A stretch of 64,000 bases of DNA from Corbicula japonica (GCA_038501625.1 JAZAYU010000359.1:421447-485446); one strand, 5' to 3'; shown: positions 41,001-47,760, counted from the stretch's first letter. Notes: generated from the sequence alone by a model not told the origin. Program-made: numbers and translations.

Positions 41001-43508
41001 GCACCTGGTCACCACAAGGACACCATTTTCTTATTAAATCGAGAAACTTAATTCGGCTTTCCAGTTTAAAAATCTGAAAGAGAATTTCATTTTTGAAAAT
41101 TACGTCACCGGAATTAAGCAATCTGGACACTTTCACCCGGATGAAAGTCACATTGTCCAATCTGAAAGACTAATTTTGTTAACCTTAGAACACAATATTT
41201 TTCGTTTGGTACTGCTTTTTGCTCATGCGCAATACCGTAAATGATATTGACACGATTTCGTAGAGCGATTTCGTAATAAAATGGTAATATGTAATCCATA
41301 TTTAAATAGATCTGTTCATCCGTTCTCTTTTGTCATTGTCAGAATATCGATTTTTCTATTAATGTATTCTCTGCCTACCAATATGGATGTTGTGCAACAG
41401 TTTAATAATGTGTATAGGTTGTTTGCAAACTTTTAAGAATTTCGTATACGCTTAGAATGGCTTCTGTGGGAAATGTATAATAACAATGTGTTGTTGTTGT
41501 TTTTTTAATTTGTTTTATAATTTCCAAGTTAAAATTTGTAACTTGCTTTACTAATATATTCGCTTTAAATAACTTAAATGCCGATTGGGGAAGTTGAAAA
41601 TGGGAGGTGAACTTTGAAGAAATGTAACAAGAAAAAAGGCGATGATTTTTGTTTTTTTTTCGCTTAGACTGGCTTCTTTGGGAAATGTATAATAACAGTT
41701 TGTTGTTTTTTTTTATATTGTTTTATAATTTCCCAGTTAAAAGTTGTAACTTGCTTTACCAATATAGTCGCTCTTAATAATACCAATTGGGAAGTTGAGA
41801 ATGGGAGGTGAACTGGTAAAAAAAGTAACAAGAAAAAGGCGATGGTTTTTGCGGTTGATAGAGATGGATAAACATTTAAAATCTTTAAATGTCTAAACCC
41901 CTACTGCCTTCACACAAGTGGGGGTTAGATATTTGCTAGTGTTTAATACATGTACATGTATTTAAAATGTTCGTGTTTATCACAGTTAAACATTTTTTTA
42001 GAATCCAATACTTTTCTAATGTTCTATATCTATTAATATAGAATATGTTACACGGTCGCCGTTCCCTCCTCTTTGGACTGCACCAGAAGCACGGACACTC
42101 GGGGTTTATACCAGCCAGTCAGATGTTTATTCCTTTGGCTGCCTTATGTTGGAAATGATCACAAAAGGACGTTGGCCATTCGCAGAAATTGGTATTTATA
42201 ATAAAAGATTGTTAGCCTTATGCATATCTAAAAGCTCTAGGGTTAAAAAATATCTTATAGGCAAGCAAAGCAAAACATGAATGAATAGATAAAAATGTTT
42301 CATCTGTATACTGGTTTACTGTTTTTTTTTATTTCTATCAAATAATCAATAGACAGATTAAGGTGATTAAAGTGTTTTTATTATTTTCTGAAATATTTAC
42401 GTCATATCAACAGATAAAAAGGGAACTTTTAAAGCCACCGAACATGACAAAAATAAAAATTTTGCAGGTTCGGTTTGATCGAGCAAGTTCATGGGTAATA
42501 TTGGAAATGCATATTACTGCTCTGGCGTAAAGGTGAAATTGATATATAATTAATTCTTACCGGGATCTGTGGTATGATTTCCTAAATTAATTATTTAACC
42601 AAATAGGTAATGATTTGGTAATGCTTGGAATAATATATTCAAGATCTACTATGATAGTATATCTTTATCACAAGGGTAATATTCTGAGTGTTGGGAAATA
42701 GATGGGAAAGAGAAACAAAGAGGATTTCGCTTCATATTCAATTTATAGGAAGATACTTGGAAATGGTTGGGATTTTAAACATTGTTTTTCGAGGACTAGT
42801 TGTTTTATTAATGAATGGTTTGTGTTCTTTTTACCTGATGACCTGGAGATATTGATTTAATACCAATAAATATAAATATTGTTTAAAAACACTTACTTCT
42901 TCCTGAAACTCCTATTACACCAAAGGGAAATTTAACTAAAAAGTAAATTATGCATATCAGGAATCGCCACACTCTCAAAACACAGCCTCTACACGCAGAA
43001 AAAAGGAGAGAGGAAGAGAGAGAGCATGTTTGATATAAGTATGTCTATTCAAAAAGGACGCCAAAAACAATTAACGAAAAATAGAAGCTTTGGGGACCTT
43101 AGTTTAGACTACAGATTTTCAAAAACATTTTATTTCTTTGTAATGATTACAGAAAATTTGCAGATTTGTAAAAAGAAAGAAATTATATTTCTTGTTTTTT
43201 TTCTAATTTTACAAAATTATTGGTAGGAAAGTGGATATGTGTTTATTTTTGCTGAGTATATGTATTTGTTAATAGATTTCTCCATGTTTGCCGATGTTAC
43301 AGTCAGTCGCTAATAAAACTTCTTTCCATGTGTTTTGTTGTTGTTGTTGTTTCATGTGTTATTTTTGTTCTGTTGCTTTTTTCAGGTACAATACTCACCA
43401 TTTATCCCTTATCTGATCCCACCTTTCAGCAACAGCCTTACTATATTCTCATGAAATCATGTTTTTCAATCGATCCACAACAAAGACCATTGTTCTCAGT
43501 ATTAAAAG
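16947..43508 (+). CDS. Protein tyrosine kinase gene (six exons, 3' end missing)
   Basis: Exons: 16926-17041, about 26922-27001, 32064-32323, 36533-36686, 42042-42191, 43386-43508; coding from ATG 16947 if that is the start. The joined frame gives about 288 residues: a proline-rich head (1-32), then the kinase domain. Visible residues: glycine loop GEGRFG (49-54), VAVK lysine (70), helix-C glutamate in NEA (86), HRDLRTAN (catalytic D162, N167), DFG (D182), an activation-loop Tyr (198), WTAPEA (E212), SDVYSFG, and the QQRP arginine (280). HRDLRxxN and WTAPEA mark it as a tyrosine rather than a Ser/Thr kinase, closest in style to the Src/Tec/Csk type. No SH2, SH3 or membrane segment was found in the window. 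All key residues are present, so it is probably active and transfers phosphate from ATP to protein tyrosines. The reading stops at a donor at 43509; the last exon was not found. Confidence 0.85.
17042..17809. other. Start of kinase intron (AT-rich), nothing recognised
   Basis: Begins with the GTAAGT donor. AT-rich filler with no supported feature. Confidence 0.4.
17810..18110. repeat. Repeat shared with 56470-56720
   Basis: GCACTGAAAGTGCTGGAAGCCAGCGGGGCGTAAACAT through GTGGGTTGTCTAT, ATATAAGTTTAATTTCAGTA and TTTTCATTGTAAATAAA matches 56480-56720 with scattered changes, and the first 40 bp match 8126-8165. GCACTGAAAGTGC is itself a near-palindrome. The 97-codon minus frame across it has no recognisable product. 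Confidence 0.75.
18123..18990. mobile_element. Element with 'GGTAAATACCGG'-type inverted ends, copy 1
   Basis: The left end carries GCAGTATTTACCGGCAAATA..TGGCAAATACTGG. The right end is GTAGTATTTGTCGGTATTTTCCAGTATTTACCAG, inverted relative to the left. The subterminal part 18775-18985 (CACCTGCTGTATTTTTTTAGG, ACTTTAAGTGCTTAAAGTGATCACC) reappears in opposite orientation at 40680-40990. No transposase; inferred non-autonomous DNA transposon. Confidence 0.6.
19250..19780. mobile_element. Repeat element with ~145-bp subunits and GCTCCCCC palindrome end
   Basis: Four partial units share AAAATCCGACTTCAAATAA, AAGTTATGGGTCAGA, CAAGGTCATG(C/A)TGTGAC and ACCCAAATGTT, starting near 19253, 19393, 19545 and 19663. 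It ends with ATGCTCCCCCGAATTTCTTTGGGGGAGCAT (19748-19777), an almost perfect hairpin. A detached piece of the same repeat lies at 20440-20640. Terminal GCTCCCCC palindromes of this kind are familiar in bivalve genomes; the superfamily is unknown to me. Confidence 0.65.
19921..20117. repeat. Palindromic MITE family, copy 2
   Basis: AACCCTCTACTCCATATGATG..GATCAGGATCTGCACTGTTCAC..GTCTGGTCTGGATCTAGAC..AAAGGCAT. The right end is interrupted by the hairpin MITE at 20120. It occupies the same place in the segmental duplication as copy 5 at 58508. Confidence 0.8.
20120..20195. mobile_element. 76-bp hairpin MITE with mariner-like ends
   Basis: CGAGGGGTCAGTGCAA..TTGTAACT, an 18-nt loop, then the inverse. 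Arms counted with flanking ATAT are 33 bp with a single mismatch. The flank is TA (ATAT) on both sides, and the related site at 58725 in the paralogous segment lacks it. CGAGGGGTCAGT resembles mariner ends (CGAGGTACAGT at 34368). A transcript would fold into a near-perfect hairpin, so a small-RNA precursor is an alternative reading. Confidence 0.75.
21240..21380 (-). other. Possible minus-strand exon conserved in the duplication
   Basis: On the minus strand an open stretch reads DDLKVDTSRTIENEVLFLTG before a donor-like AAG|GTAAAT (plus-strand TTTACCTT at about 21267). The paralogous segment (59750-59850) gives LLKIDSSSTLENKVLYHTG before the same donor. Indels in the middle are multiples of three, but those next to the donor are not, and the changes are not mainly synonymous. 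It may be a decayed exon or plain repeat similarity. Confidence 0.25.
21661..22795. other. Unassigned stretch with one minus-strand open frame
   Basis: The minus frame 22363-22659 (98 codons from a TTG, no ATG start) is less AT-biased than its surroundings. It has a hydrophobic run (FVVSMSLTLSYFTLVAGL) followed by a basic segment. I recognise no family and see no splice context. Nothing else is supported here. Confidence 0.35.
22796..23916. mobile_element. DNA element with GGGGTAAGTTGTTACA-type repeated ends
   Basis: The left end has two 16-bp motifs (GGGGATAGTTGTTACA at 22796, GGGGCAAATTGTTACA at 22814). The right end has two in inverse orientation (about 23879 and 23901). Two further direct motifs lie inside at 23153 and 23177. 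Immediately outside the right end, GGGGTAAGTTGTTACAG starts again at 23923, forming a palindromic junction. The interior 62-codon + frame (23135-23323) spans the motifs and is not a gene. The terminal structure implies a non-autonomous DNA transposon of a family I cannot name. Confidence 0.65.
24240..24730 (+). mobile_element. Penelope-like retroelement fragment
   Basis: ATCGGTATCACAAATTAAGG through ATATTCTATAGCGCTCAGC, TGATTAACCCATCTATAA and the 3' module phrases (GGGCAAGTGTAATATTGGTG, GTTTAAACCC, GACCGTTCGAAGGCGGTTACC). An internal deletion removes the part between the RT end and TTGATTGGTATGTTGG. More diverged than neighbouring copies. Confidence 0.75.
24847..25059. repeat. Tandem array of 35-bp units
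   Basis: GCTGTACAAACAC(T/C)CCATCA followed by CTGTTTCTAACCTGA repeats with a strict 35-bp step: GCTG at 24882, 24917, 24952, 24987, 25022 and 25057, with a diverged unit from 24847. Neighbouring units are directly joined with no spacers, so it is a minisatellite. Confidence 0.9.
25063..25430. repeat. Imperfect ~155-bp tandem units
   Basis: Two full and one partial unit share CATCT(G/T)CATGAACAAA, GATAACTCCTGTTT and ATGTTGCCTAT(A/T)AAATT. Related phrases occur in the segmental duplication (GTTATGCCCC, ATTATCATCTTCAA). Non-coding. Confidence 0.55.
25431..26449. other. AT-rich intron stretch, nothing recognised
   Basis: The overlapping opposite-strand frames 25698-25886 (-) and 25747-25986 (+) shadow each other. 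The minus one (MIDTLNRISAESKEAISKR..) looks like a helical peptide but has no family match that I recognise. Confidence 0.35.
26450..26627 (+). mobile_element. 3' end of a retroposon with (TTAC)n tail
   Basis: GTATGCACATGTCACGTTAATAAAAAAC followed by four TTAC repeats. The reverse complement of a related end is at 47580-47650 (GTAAGTAAGTAAGTATTTATTTATTTCAGTGACATGTGCAATATA). Short-repeat 3' tails are typical of SINEs and some LINEs. No coding part is present. Confidence 0.55.
26922..27001 (+). CDS. Tyrosine kinase gene, glycine-loop exon
   Basis: Donor CGAG|GTAAGA at 27002. The acceptor is one of three in-phase AGs (exon start 26916, 26919 or 26922), which would add up to two residues. It encodes MTFLGSNRLKVGQYPIGEGR and then FGIVYR. 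GxGxFGxV is the ATP-binding loop. It ends in phase 1. Confidence 0.9.
27002..27679. other. Kinase intron, AT-rich start
   Basis: The + frame 27116-27367 is AT-driven and unrecognised. No repeat identified until the retroelement at 27680. Confidence 0.4.
27850..27880. repeat. (CAA)n microsatellite
   Basis: About nine CAA units at the left edge of the foreign segment within the retroelement. Confidence 0.8.
27881..28399. other. Foreign segment inside the retroelement, unknown origin
   Basis: Sequence absent from the equivalent place in the copy at 63461-63560. It holds a 146-codon minus-strand open frame (27947-28387), the longest in the kinase introns, with no recognised motif. It is cysteine- and isoleucine-rich and has a basic start (MLKFKRNLKKRLK). 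Its left-coded end, 28314-28388, resembles 5586-5650 inside the Tc1-like element (TGTGTTTGATCATTTCCACG), so the segment is probably transposon-derived. Confidence 0.45.
29581..30595 (+). mobile_element. Head-to-tail series of Penelope-like 3' modules
   Basis: Four pieces in one orientation: a tip (29585-29650), a module lacking its tip (29660-29998), a module with tip (30000-30480) and another tip (30488-30585). Each module starts near AAAGAACCTAGA(A/T)GCTCG and each tip ends at GATAT(G/T)CATAT. Together they interrupt the RT of the surrounding copy exactly in the FLDL region. Tandem 5'-truncated copies could arise from template jumping or repeated insertion. Confidence 0.75.
31300..31850. 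repeat. Dispersed repeat family 'GTTCGGTGGCTTTCAAAGTTCCC', copy 1
   Basis: Shares AATATTTCGGCC, GGTGGTTTCAATATCCCAGCC, TTTGGGATGGATCAAAATTGT, AATATTGAGTT, ACTGCCCATGGACACGCTCAATCAAACCGAGC and GGTGGCTTTCAAAGTTCCCTTTTCATC with 43635-43925 and 46400-46730, with reversed pieces at 42420-42535 and 57680-57775. Small inverted phrases inside (GGCAGTAATATGCAT..CATAACTGCC) suggest a hairpin. Non-coding. Confidence 0.75.
32064..32323 (+). CDS. Tyrosine kinase gene, N-lobe exon
   Basis: Acceptor CATTTTCAG|GAAC and donor GAACAG|GTAAAT; 260 bp, phase 1 to phase 0. It encodes GTLNEDIAVAVKMLKV (ATP-anchoring lysine), helix C with FLNEARTMQTLNHPNVVKFY, the hinge IVSEYADLGSLESMI, and ends ..LTMIAEQ. The longest coding exon of the gene; its codon use contrasts with the AT-rich introns. 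Confidence 0.95.
32420..33530 (-). mobile_element. Penelope-like retroelement copy in kinase intron
   Basis: Minus strand. The 3' tip begins near 32425 (partial), with a deletion of about 120 bp at 32578 between AATTTGCCA and ACCCACCTATCGG. The RT C-terminus follows at 32890-33280, then the catalytic region in the 79-codon frame 33283-33522 (FNNSSRYLDDLLNIDNNHIP). The YLDD box is intact but the frame ends abruptly. The copy opposes the direction of the kinase gene. Confidence 0.8.
34368..35361 (+). mobile_element. mariner element, internally deleted
   Basis: A 994-bp insertion with inverted ends CGAGGTACAGTATGAAAGTT (left) and, reverse-complemented, CGAGGGACTGTCAAAAAGTT (right), flanked by TA at 34366-34367 and 35362-35363. 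Removing it with one TA rejoins the host RT frame (..NNENNY then FPSMVNK..). The CGAGG..ACTGTCAAAAAGTT end is characteristic of mariners. Confidence 0.9.
34757..35150 (+). pseudogene. mariner transposase N-terminal remnant
   Basis: Plus-strand frame MTTLIERTEQRKLIKFCAMS.., then RTLVFE*YKRFRKDRADIED and NALSGRPGNDVRSVKKI*DV, followed by a DDIADTVRLSHGNV helix and ESWVPRL. These follow the order of the mariner DNA-binding region (VFEWHKRF, GRPS, EIA, WVPR(L)). The Trp of the FEWHKRF box has become a stop (TGA), a second stop precedes DVL, and the whole catalytic domain is absent. The opposite-strand frame 34650-34985 is only its shadow. Confidence 0.85.
36533..36686 (+). CDS. Tyrosine kinase gene, catalytic-loop exon
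   Basis: Acceptor GGTTATTTCAG|ATTG, donor GAATAG|GTAAGT; 154 bp, phase 0 to 1. It encodes MCHISEKHIVHRDLRTANVL with the catalytic loop, then QVADFGLAKRG, the metal-binding DFG and the start of the activation loop. The invariant His-Arg-Asp and Asn are all present. Confidence 0.95.
36687..37753. other. Kinase intron, AT-rich
   Basis: The + frame 36708-36893 begins just after the donor and has no recognised product. Otherwise nothing supported. Confidence 0.4.
37754..39414. repeat. Inverted repeat pair, ~155-bp arms 1.35 kb apart
   Basis: Left arm 37754-37910, right arm 39261-39414. Read on the same strand both contain CCG(A/G)TTTTACGCA(A/T)TGAGCC, TTTTTGG(G/A)ATATTCC(A/G)CAAAA, CATAATGTTAAA and CATG(A/G)CCGTGGCAGT(A/T)ACGC. 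About 20% divergence by eye. Either one element with long inverted ends, or two copies of a short repeat inserted in opposite directions. The interior has a 68-codon + frame (38736-38942) of no recognised family. Confidence 0.75.
39391..39466 (+). repeat. tRNA-like SINE head
   Basis: TTTCATGG..CCATGAGG can pair as an imperfect acceptor stem. TGGCCGTGGCAGTTACG sits at the A-box position and GTTCGAATCCC is a perfect B box. The middle is too irregular for a working tRNA. It overlaps the end of the right arm of the inverted repeat, so that repeat may be a SINE family. Confidence 0.5.
39838..39918 (-). repeat. tRNA-derived SINE head or tRNA pseudogene
   Basis: On the minus strand: AGTCAC..GTGACT forms a perfect 6-bp acceptor stem, TAGCTCAGTGGATAAGA is a near-consensus A box and GTTCGAATCC a consensus B box. 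At 81 nt it is slightly long for a tRNA, the anticodon and T stems do not pair well, and no anticodon is convincing. Confidence 0.55.
40676..41000. mobile_element. Element with 'GGTAAATACCGG' ends, copy 2 (inverse)
   Basis: CCGGTATTTTCCGGTGGTATTTACCGG at 40689 followed by the reverse complement of the 18750-18985 region (CAGGTGATCACTTTAAGCACTTAAAGT, ACAGCAGGTAATAAA). Only the terminal part of the element is present. Confidence 0.65.
41449..41865. repeat. 212-bp tandem duplication before a kinase exon
   Basis: Two units start CGCTTAGA(A/C)TGGCTTCT at 41449 and 41661. They share GGGAAATGTATAATAACA, TTGTAACTTGCTTTAC, AATGGGAGGTGAACT and GTAACAAGAAAAA. Non-coding, ends 180 bp upstream of the exon at 42042. 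Confidence 0.85.
42042..42191 (+). CDS. Tyrosine kinase gene, APE-motif exon
   Basis: Acceptor TTAATATAG|AATATG (weak pyrimidine tract), donor GAAATTG|GTATTT (weaker than the others). It completes the split codon to Glu and encodes YVTRSPFPPLWTAPEART, then TSQSDVYSFGCLMLEM and KGRWPFAEI. WTAPEA and SDVYSFG are tyrosine-kinase style. The Tyr two residues into this exon is a plausible activation-loop phosphorylation site. Confidence 0.93.
42420..42535. repeat. Reversed fragment of the 'GTGGCTTTCAAAGTTCCC' repeat
   Basis: AAAAAGGGAACTTTTAAAGCCACCGAACATGACAAA..GGTTTGATCGAGC..AATGCATATTACTG is the inverse of the family at 31300, 43635 and 46400. Confidence 0.7.
42948..43115 (-). mobile_element. 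Penelope-like 3'-tip fragment
   Basis: TATGCATATCAGGAATCGCC..CACAGCCTCTACACGCAG..GAGAGAGAGCATGTTTGATATAAGTATGTC..GGACGCCAAAAACAATTAAC is the inverse of the element's 3' end. It lies in the last kinase intron found. Confidence 0.8.
43386..43508 (+). CDS. Tyrosine kinase gene, C-lobe exon
   Basis: Acceptor GCTTTTTTCAG|GTAC, donor AAAAG|GTAAGA; phase 1 on both sides. It encodes GTILTIYPLSDP, then YYILMKSCFSIDPQQRPLFS. The CF(S)..DPxxRPxF block is the end of the kinase domain, with the conserved arginine that pairs with the APE glutamate. The segment between PFAE and YYILM is shorter than in most tyrosine kinases, where a longer helix-G region is usual. Confidence 0.93.
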
Positions 43509-43634
43509 GTAAGATTTATCCATTTATCTTCCTATCTCCAAACAGTTGCACGTAATTAAAAATAAGTCCGTCGTCGAGCACGATATTTATGTACTAAATT
43601 AATAGTACATCCAAAATTACTTTTGTTTTTATAT

Positions 43635-43925
43635 TTCGGCCAGTTTAAAGATAGGTGGTTTTAATATCCCAGCCAATAAGATTTTTGATATTTTCCAATC
43701 ACCGCCATATGCATACCATCGTTTGGGATGGATCAAAATTGTACTGTTTATTGGTGTAAATATTGAGTTGCGCTCAACCCTGGGCTAGGCGGCGTGGGCA
43801 GTAATATGCAATCCCATAACTGCCCATGAACAGGCTCAATCAAACCGAGCCTACAGTATTTTTATATTTGTCGTGTTCGGTGGCTTTCAAAGTTCCCTTT
43901 TCATCTATTTCTATATATGGCAGAG
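43635..43925. repeat. Dispersed repeat family, copy 2
   Basis: Same family as 31300-31850: ATATTTCGGCCAG, TTTGGGATGGATCAAAATTGT, GGGCTAGGCGGCGTGGGCAG, CTCAATCAAACCGAGCC and TTCGGTGGCTTTCAAAG. It lies immediately after the last identified kinase exon. Confidence 0.8.
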
Positions 43926-43939
43926 ATTATTAAATAACA

Positions 43940-44715
43940 CTATTTATCACATACCTTCCGGTGAGGGAGTGTAATAACACCCGTTATATATTTTCAATAT
44001 AAAACTAGTTATATCGTAGCCGAATCAATATTCATCCGCGTTATCGGCGATCAAGATAAATAATTTGTAAATTATTTATGAAAATGACTTACTTTTCCCA
44101 TCTGACCACTTCAGGCAAGCATTCTACTTCTATAAGGAACTTAAGCATCCCTTATATTGATAATATCCACGGAAATATAACTTTCTGACATCTTGTTTAC
44201 TCCGTAATACGCCGAAAGTCTATGATGAAATTCAACAACAGCAACAAAGCCATTTTCATTTCGTTTTAACCGAAAACAAAAATGACTCAGATGCTAACAT
44301 CGTTTTCAGAACATCGTCGGTATGATCTTACAACATCCCCGAAACACTAGAAACACATTTTCAGTCCAAATTATGAATTTATATCCAGCAATTTTCAATT
44401 TTGTCATATGCCGCTATGAAAGTTTACACAAATGACGTCATACAGTAGATCGATTTACATGTATTAAATAAACACAACTTCAGAAGCCTATAAATGGTGG
44501 ATTATTTTATCTAGACTCTTGCGCAGTTAAATTTATTTATTTATTTTTACTTAATTTGGCAAATGTGAAAACGGTAGGATAAATTATTTGGGGACTAGCT
44601 TATGTATCGCTCGATAAGACCGAATTACACACGTTTTAATTTCGCTCTACTAGGCGACAGAAAGGGCCATTTCATGGATTTAGCTTGTTTTTTTTTCAGG
44701 GTATGTGATAAATAG
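43940..44715. mobile_element. DNA element with 16-bp perfect inverted ends
   Basis: CTATTTATCACATACC at 43940-43955 is perfectly inverted at 44700-44715. The 776-bp interior has no long frame. A target duplication is not clear. No superfamily is assigned. Confidence 0.65.
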
Positions 44716-44718
44716 AAT

Positions 44719-44856
44719 ACATCATTCGTGTTCATTTTATACTGAAATTATTTAACTCGTCATCTAAATCGATATAAAACTCGGCAAAAGCATCGTTTTA
44801 TATCGATTTAGACGACTCGTTTAATAATTTCAGTATAAAATGATCACTCATGTTGT
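44719..44856. mobile_element. Long hairpin MITE (~62-bp arms)
   Basis: Arms 44719-44780 and 44795-44856 with a 14-nt loop. Shared stretches include TTTTATACTGAAATTATT and ATCGATATAAAAC, with a few mismatches. It abuts the right end of the previous element. Confidence 0.8.
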
Positions 44857-44945
44857 ATGCTCTATATAACTACTGGTTGACATTAATATGTTTACTATTT
44901 GATGACTGTCCTGTAAAACAATGAGAAAATTGTAGAAGCAAAGGT

Positions 44946-45051
44946 TATAGTTTATTTCGAGGCTTGTATGAAAATAAAACGGCAAAGCCCAGCGCAGACG
45001 TCGCTCTGGGCAACCTTTTAATTTTCATACAAGCCTCCAAATAAACTATAA
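44946..45051. mobile_element. Second hairpin MITE (~37-bp arms)
   Basis: GTTATAGTTTATTT(C)GAGGCTTGTATGAAAAT at the left is inverted at the right (ATTTTCATACAAGCCTC..AATAAACTATAAC). Inside is a second, GC-rich hairpin GCCCAGCG..CGCTCTGGGC. Confidence 0.8.
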
Positions 45052-45274
45052 CGTATTTAATGGTCTAAATTATTTTGTAACTGACAAAGCAGTCGCCGCC
45101 TTATTTACCATATATGGGTATACACAAAATCAAATGTCAAACTTAAGTAATTTTTTTTTAAATCAAAGAGAATATTTAAGAAAGCGAATCATACAATATT
45201 TTTTATCTGAAAAACCCATAGGAACCTACCTGGCTATCAGGGAAAAACCTGTGTTACAGTCCATTCTTCCATTT

Positions 45275-45520
45275 AACGTTTTACTCCATAAATACATCTT
45301 TTATCGCATTGCAAAACAGTTTATTTCCAGATCAGACAGCACATCAATGAAGTCTGATCAGGATCTACACTGTTCGCTATAAAATTTACTAGGTTATTCC
45401 TTACGAAAACAAAAAAAAAACGTGTAAAATTCAGATCAGATGGCATTGATATGTTGGTGATCTGGATCTACACTGGTCCCCAATGTGATATCAGACGTAT
45501 CTGTAGAGTAAAGGGTTAAG
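45275..45520. repeat. Palindromic MITE family, copy 3
   Basis: TTTTACTCCATAAATACATC..GTCTGATCAGGATCTACACTGTTCGC..GATCAGATGGCA..GATCTGGATCTACACTGGTC..GTAGAGTAAAGGGTT. The open frame 45134-45382 runs into it and is not supported as a gene. Confidence 0.8.
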
Positions 45521-46399
45521 CATTTTCAAAAGTTTTATTGCTCAATATAATATTTAAATGATTTCCTTTGCTTCTGAAGTTATTTATAAATAAAATATTA
45601 AGAAATAACTGTTGAAGACATCTGTTTAACAAATAGGTGAACTTAATAAAACAGTTTGTAAATTATCCGTTAGTTTAAAGAAAAATATAGCATTCTATAT
45701 CTACGATTATAGTGAATAAATTTGAAGCCTTTTTTGTAACAATTATTACTTAAACGCATATTTATTAACTTTAATGTGTTATCAATTTGTCATGGAGCAT
45801 CTGAAGTTGGTTGGGTGTGTGAGATCCTAATTTTATTAATTTAAATTTGTTTTTCTGACTTCAGAGCTTCTTTTAGCTTGAAGTATCATTTATAAAGCAC
45901 ATGAATGTGAAATGTCATGCAAAAGTCAAAATATAAGAGAAATATGTGGTAATTCCTTACCTTGAAAACTGACTTTCTATGGGAGTCCAAACTTCCTATT
46001 CTTCCACTGTTGTAAACAATTACTGCCACAGGAAGACAGTCCATTACAAGGTCAACAATATCTTAAAAGATAATTAATTAAAGAACAGTAGAAAATGCAA
46101 AAAACAGCACTGTCAAAGTGACTGTACATATAATATTACATCCATATTTGTTTACAAGTTTATAAAGTAGGACTTCCCAAAATGCAATGTAATTCAAGGT
46201 ATGGTGTACAATATAGGACATAACTTACGAGATTTCTGTTAACATTTCCAAATAATAATTACCAAATGAAATGCATTTTCTACTAGTTCATGTATAAGAA
46301 GTGTTTTTAAATGTTGGAAGACTAATAATAACGTATTAACAGGTAAATTATGTACACAGTCTTGTGCATTGTAAAAAATACTTTCCATTGTTTTCTCGT
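45521..46399. other. AT-rich stretch, nothing recognised
   Basis: No coding or RNA signal. I also looked for the missing last kinase exon here and found no convincing in-phase candidate. Confidence 0.4.
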
Positions 46400-46735
46400 T
46401 CAGGGCAAACCCATTCTTTTATCTGAAGACCATACGCCGCTGAACATGGATTGGCATTATTCTGAAAATTCCGCATTGAAGGTTTCATGTTAACCGCCAT
46501 TTGCATCCCATTGTTTGAGATGGATCGTAATTGTACTGTTGTTTATTATTTTAAATATTGAGTTGTGCACACACGGGGCTAGACGGCGTGTGCAGTAATA
46601 TGCATTTCCATAACTGCCAATCAACATGCTCAATCAAACCTAGCCTGCAATATTTGCATATTTGTCGTGTTCGATGGCTTTCAATGTTCCCTTTTCATCT
46701 ATTTCAAAGTTCCCTTTTCATCTAATTTACTTAAA
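46400..46735. repeat. Dispersed repeat family, copy 3
   Basis: GGCAAACCCATTCTTTTATCTG, ACGCCGCTGAACATGGA, TTTGAGATGGATCGTAATTGT, GGGGCTAGACGGCGTGTGCAG and GTTCGATGGCTTTCAATGTTCCC. The last 20 bp are duplicated. Its left edge carries a good acceptor (CTCGTTCAG|GGC). Confidence 0.75.
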
Positions 46736-47575
46736 ACGATCTTAGCAGTGAGGGGCTGTAACGCGTGGAATTATAGACTCTAGCAGTACGAAGAGTTGCT
46801 TTTTCTTTTGTGGAATTTTCAAACTGTAAGTTTTAATACGAAATATTTCTTTCAGTGCTTGCATATTTAGGCGAGATAAAAAACAGGTAAGGGTGAGTGC
46901 CTTTAAATATCGAGGGAAGAGTGAGGTTTTTAAAAAAATATTCCGTCAAAGTGGGCGGAGCTTAAATAGTGTTATCGGTCAATGACTGATAACACTTGAA
47001 AATATCAGGTCAGTGATGTCAATGCAATGTTAATACAGTTGCATGATAAATAATTAAATGGTGCATAAATATTGGTGACGAAAACGCATTTACACACACC
47101 ATTTATATTTGTACCACTCGCACACGTAGTTTACATTTCAAATTTTTTGCTCTAACCTAACATATTCAGGTAATAACACACATAAACATAACAATGTGAA
47201 ATTTAATTCGGAAACTTACATTAAAGGGGCAACAGGACTATATAAACCTCAAGACGGCGCTGGGGCAGGCTTTTTTATAATTTTATGCATGTTACATATC
47301 AAGGAGCTCTTTTTTTTTCAAAATTTGAAAAAAAAAACTACTGAACAAATTATTTTGAAAATTTTCACAAATGTACATTGTACGCGTTTTAAACATTCCA
47401 TGTACTAATTTAAGTGAAATATTAATTATAAAGGTGACTATCAGAAAAAGTTTAAACCTGTCAGACAGAAAAGTTTGAATTTGAATTTCCCGGGAGGTGT
47501 GTCTAACTGATAAAATACTGTGTTTGTAAACACAAGCACGTGCTAATGTTTACATTCAGCAGCAAGAAAGCATTT
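46736..47575. other. Unassigned stretch with one small hairpin
   Basis: AGTGTTATCGGTCAATGACTGATAACACT near 46967-46996 is a short stem-loop. The + frame 47196-47408 is unrecognised. Confidence 0.4.
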
Positions 47576-47760
47576 ACAATATGTAAGTAAGTAAGTATTT
47601 ATTTATTTCAGTGACATGTGCAATATACCAAATTATATACAAATGTCAAATAGTCATTATATCAGTCACCTATACCTGAACAACTGATTGTAATAGTATG
47701 AACCGGTTATAAAATGTAATAGTATGAACAGTTTATGAAAGATTAAATAGTCTTAGTCAA
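47576..47760 (-). mobile_element. Retroposon end with (TTAC)n tail, minus orientation
   Basis: TATGTAAGTAAGTAAGTATTTATTTATTTCAGTGACATGTGCAATATACC is the inverse of the tail at 26560-26625. How far it extends to the right is not clear. Confidence 0.5.
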
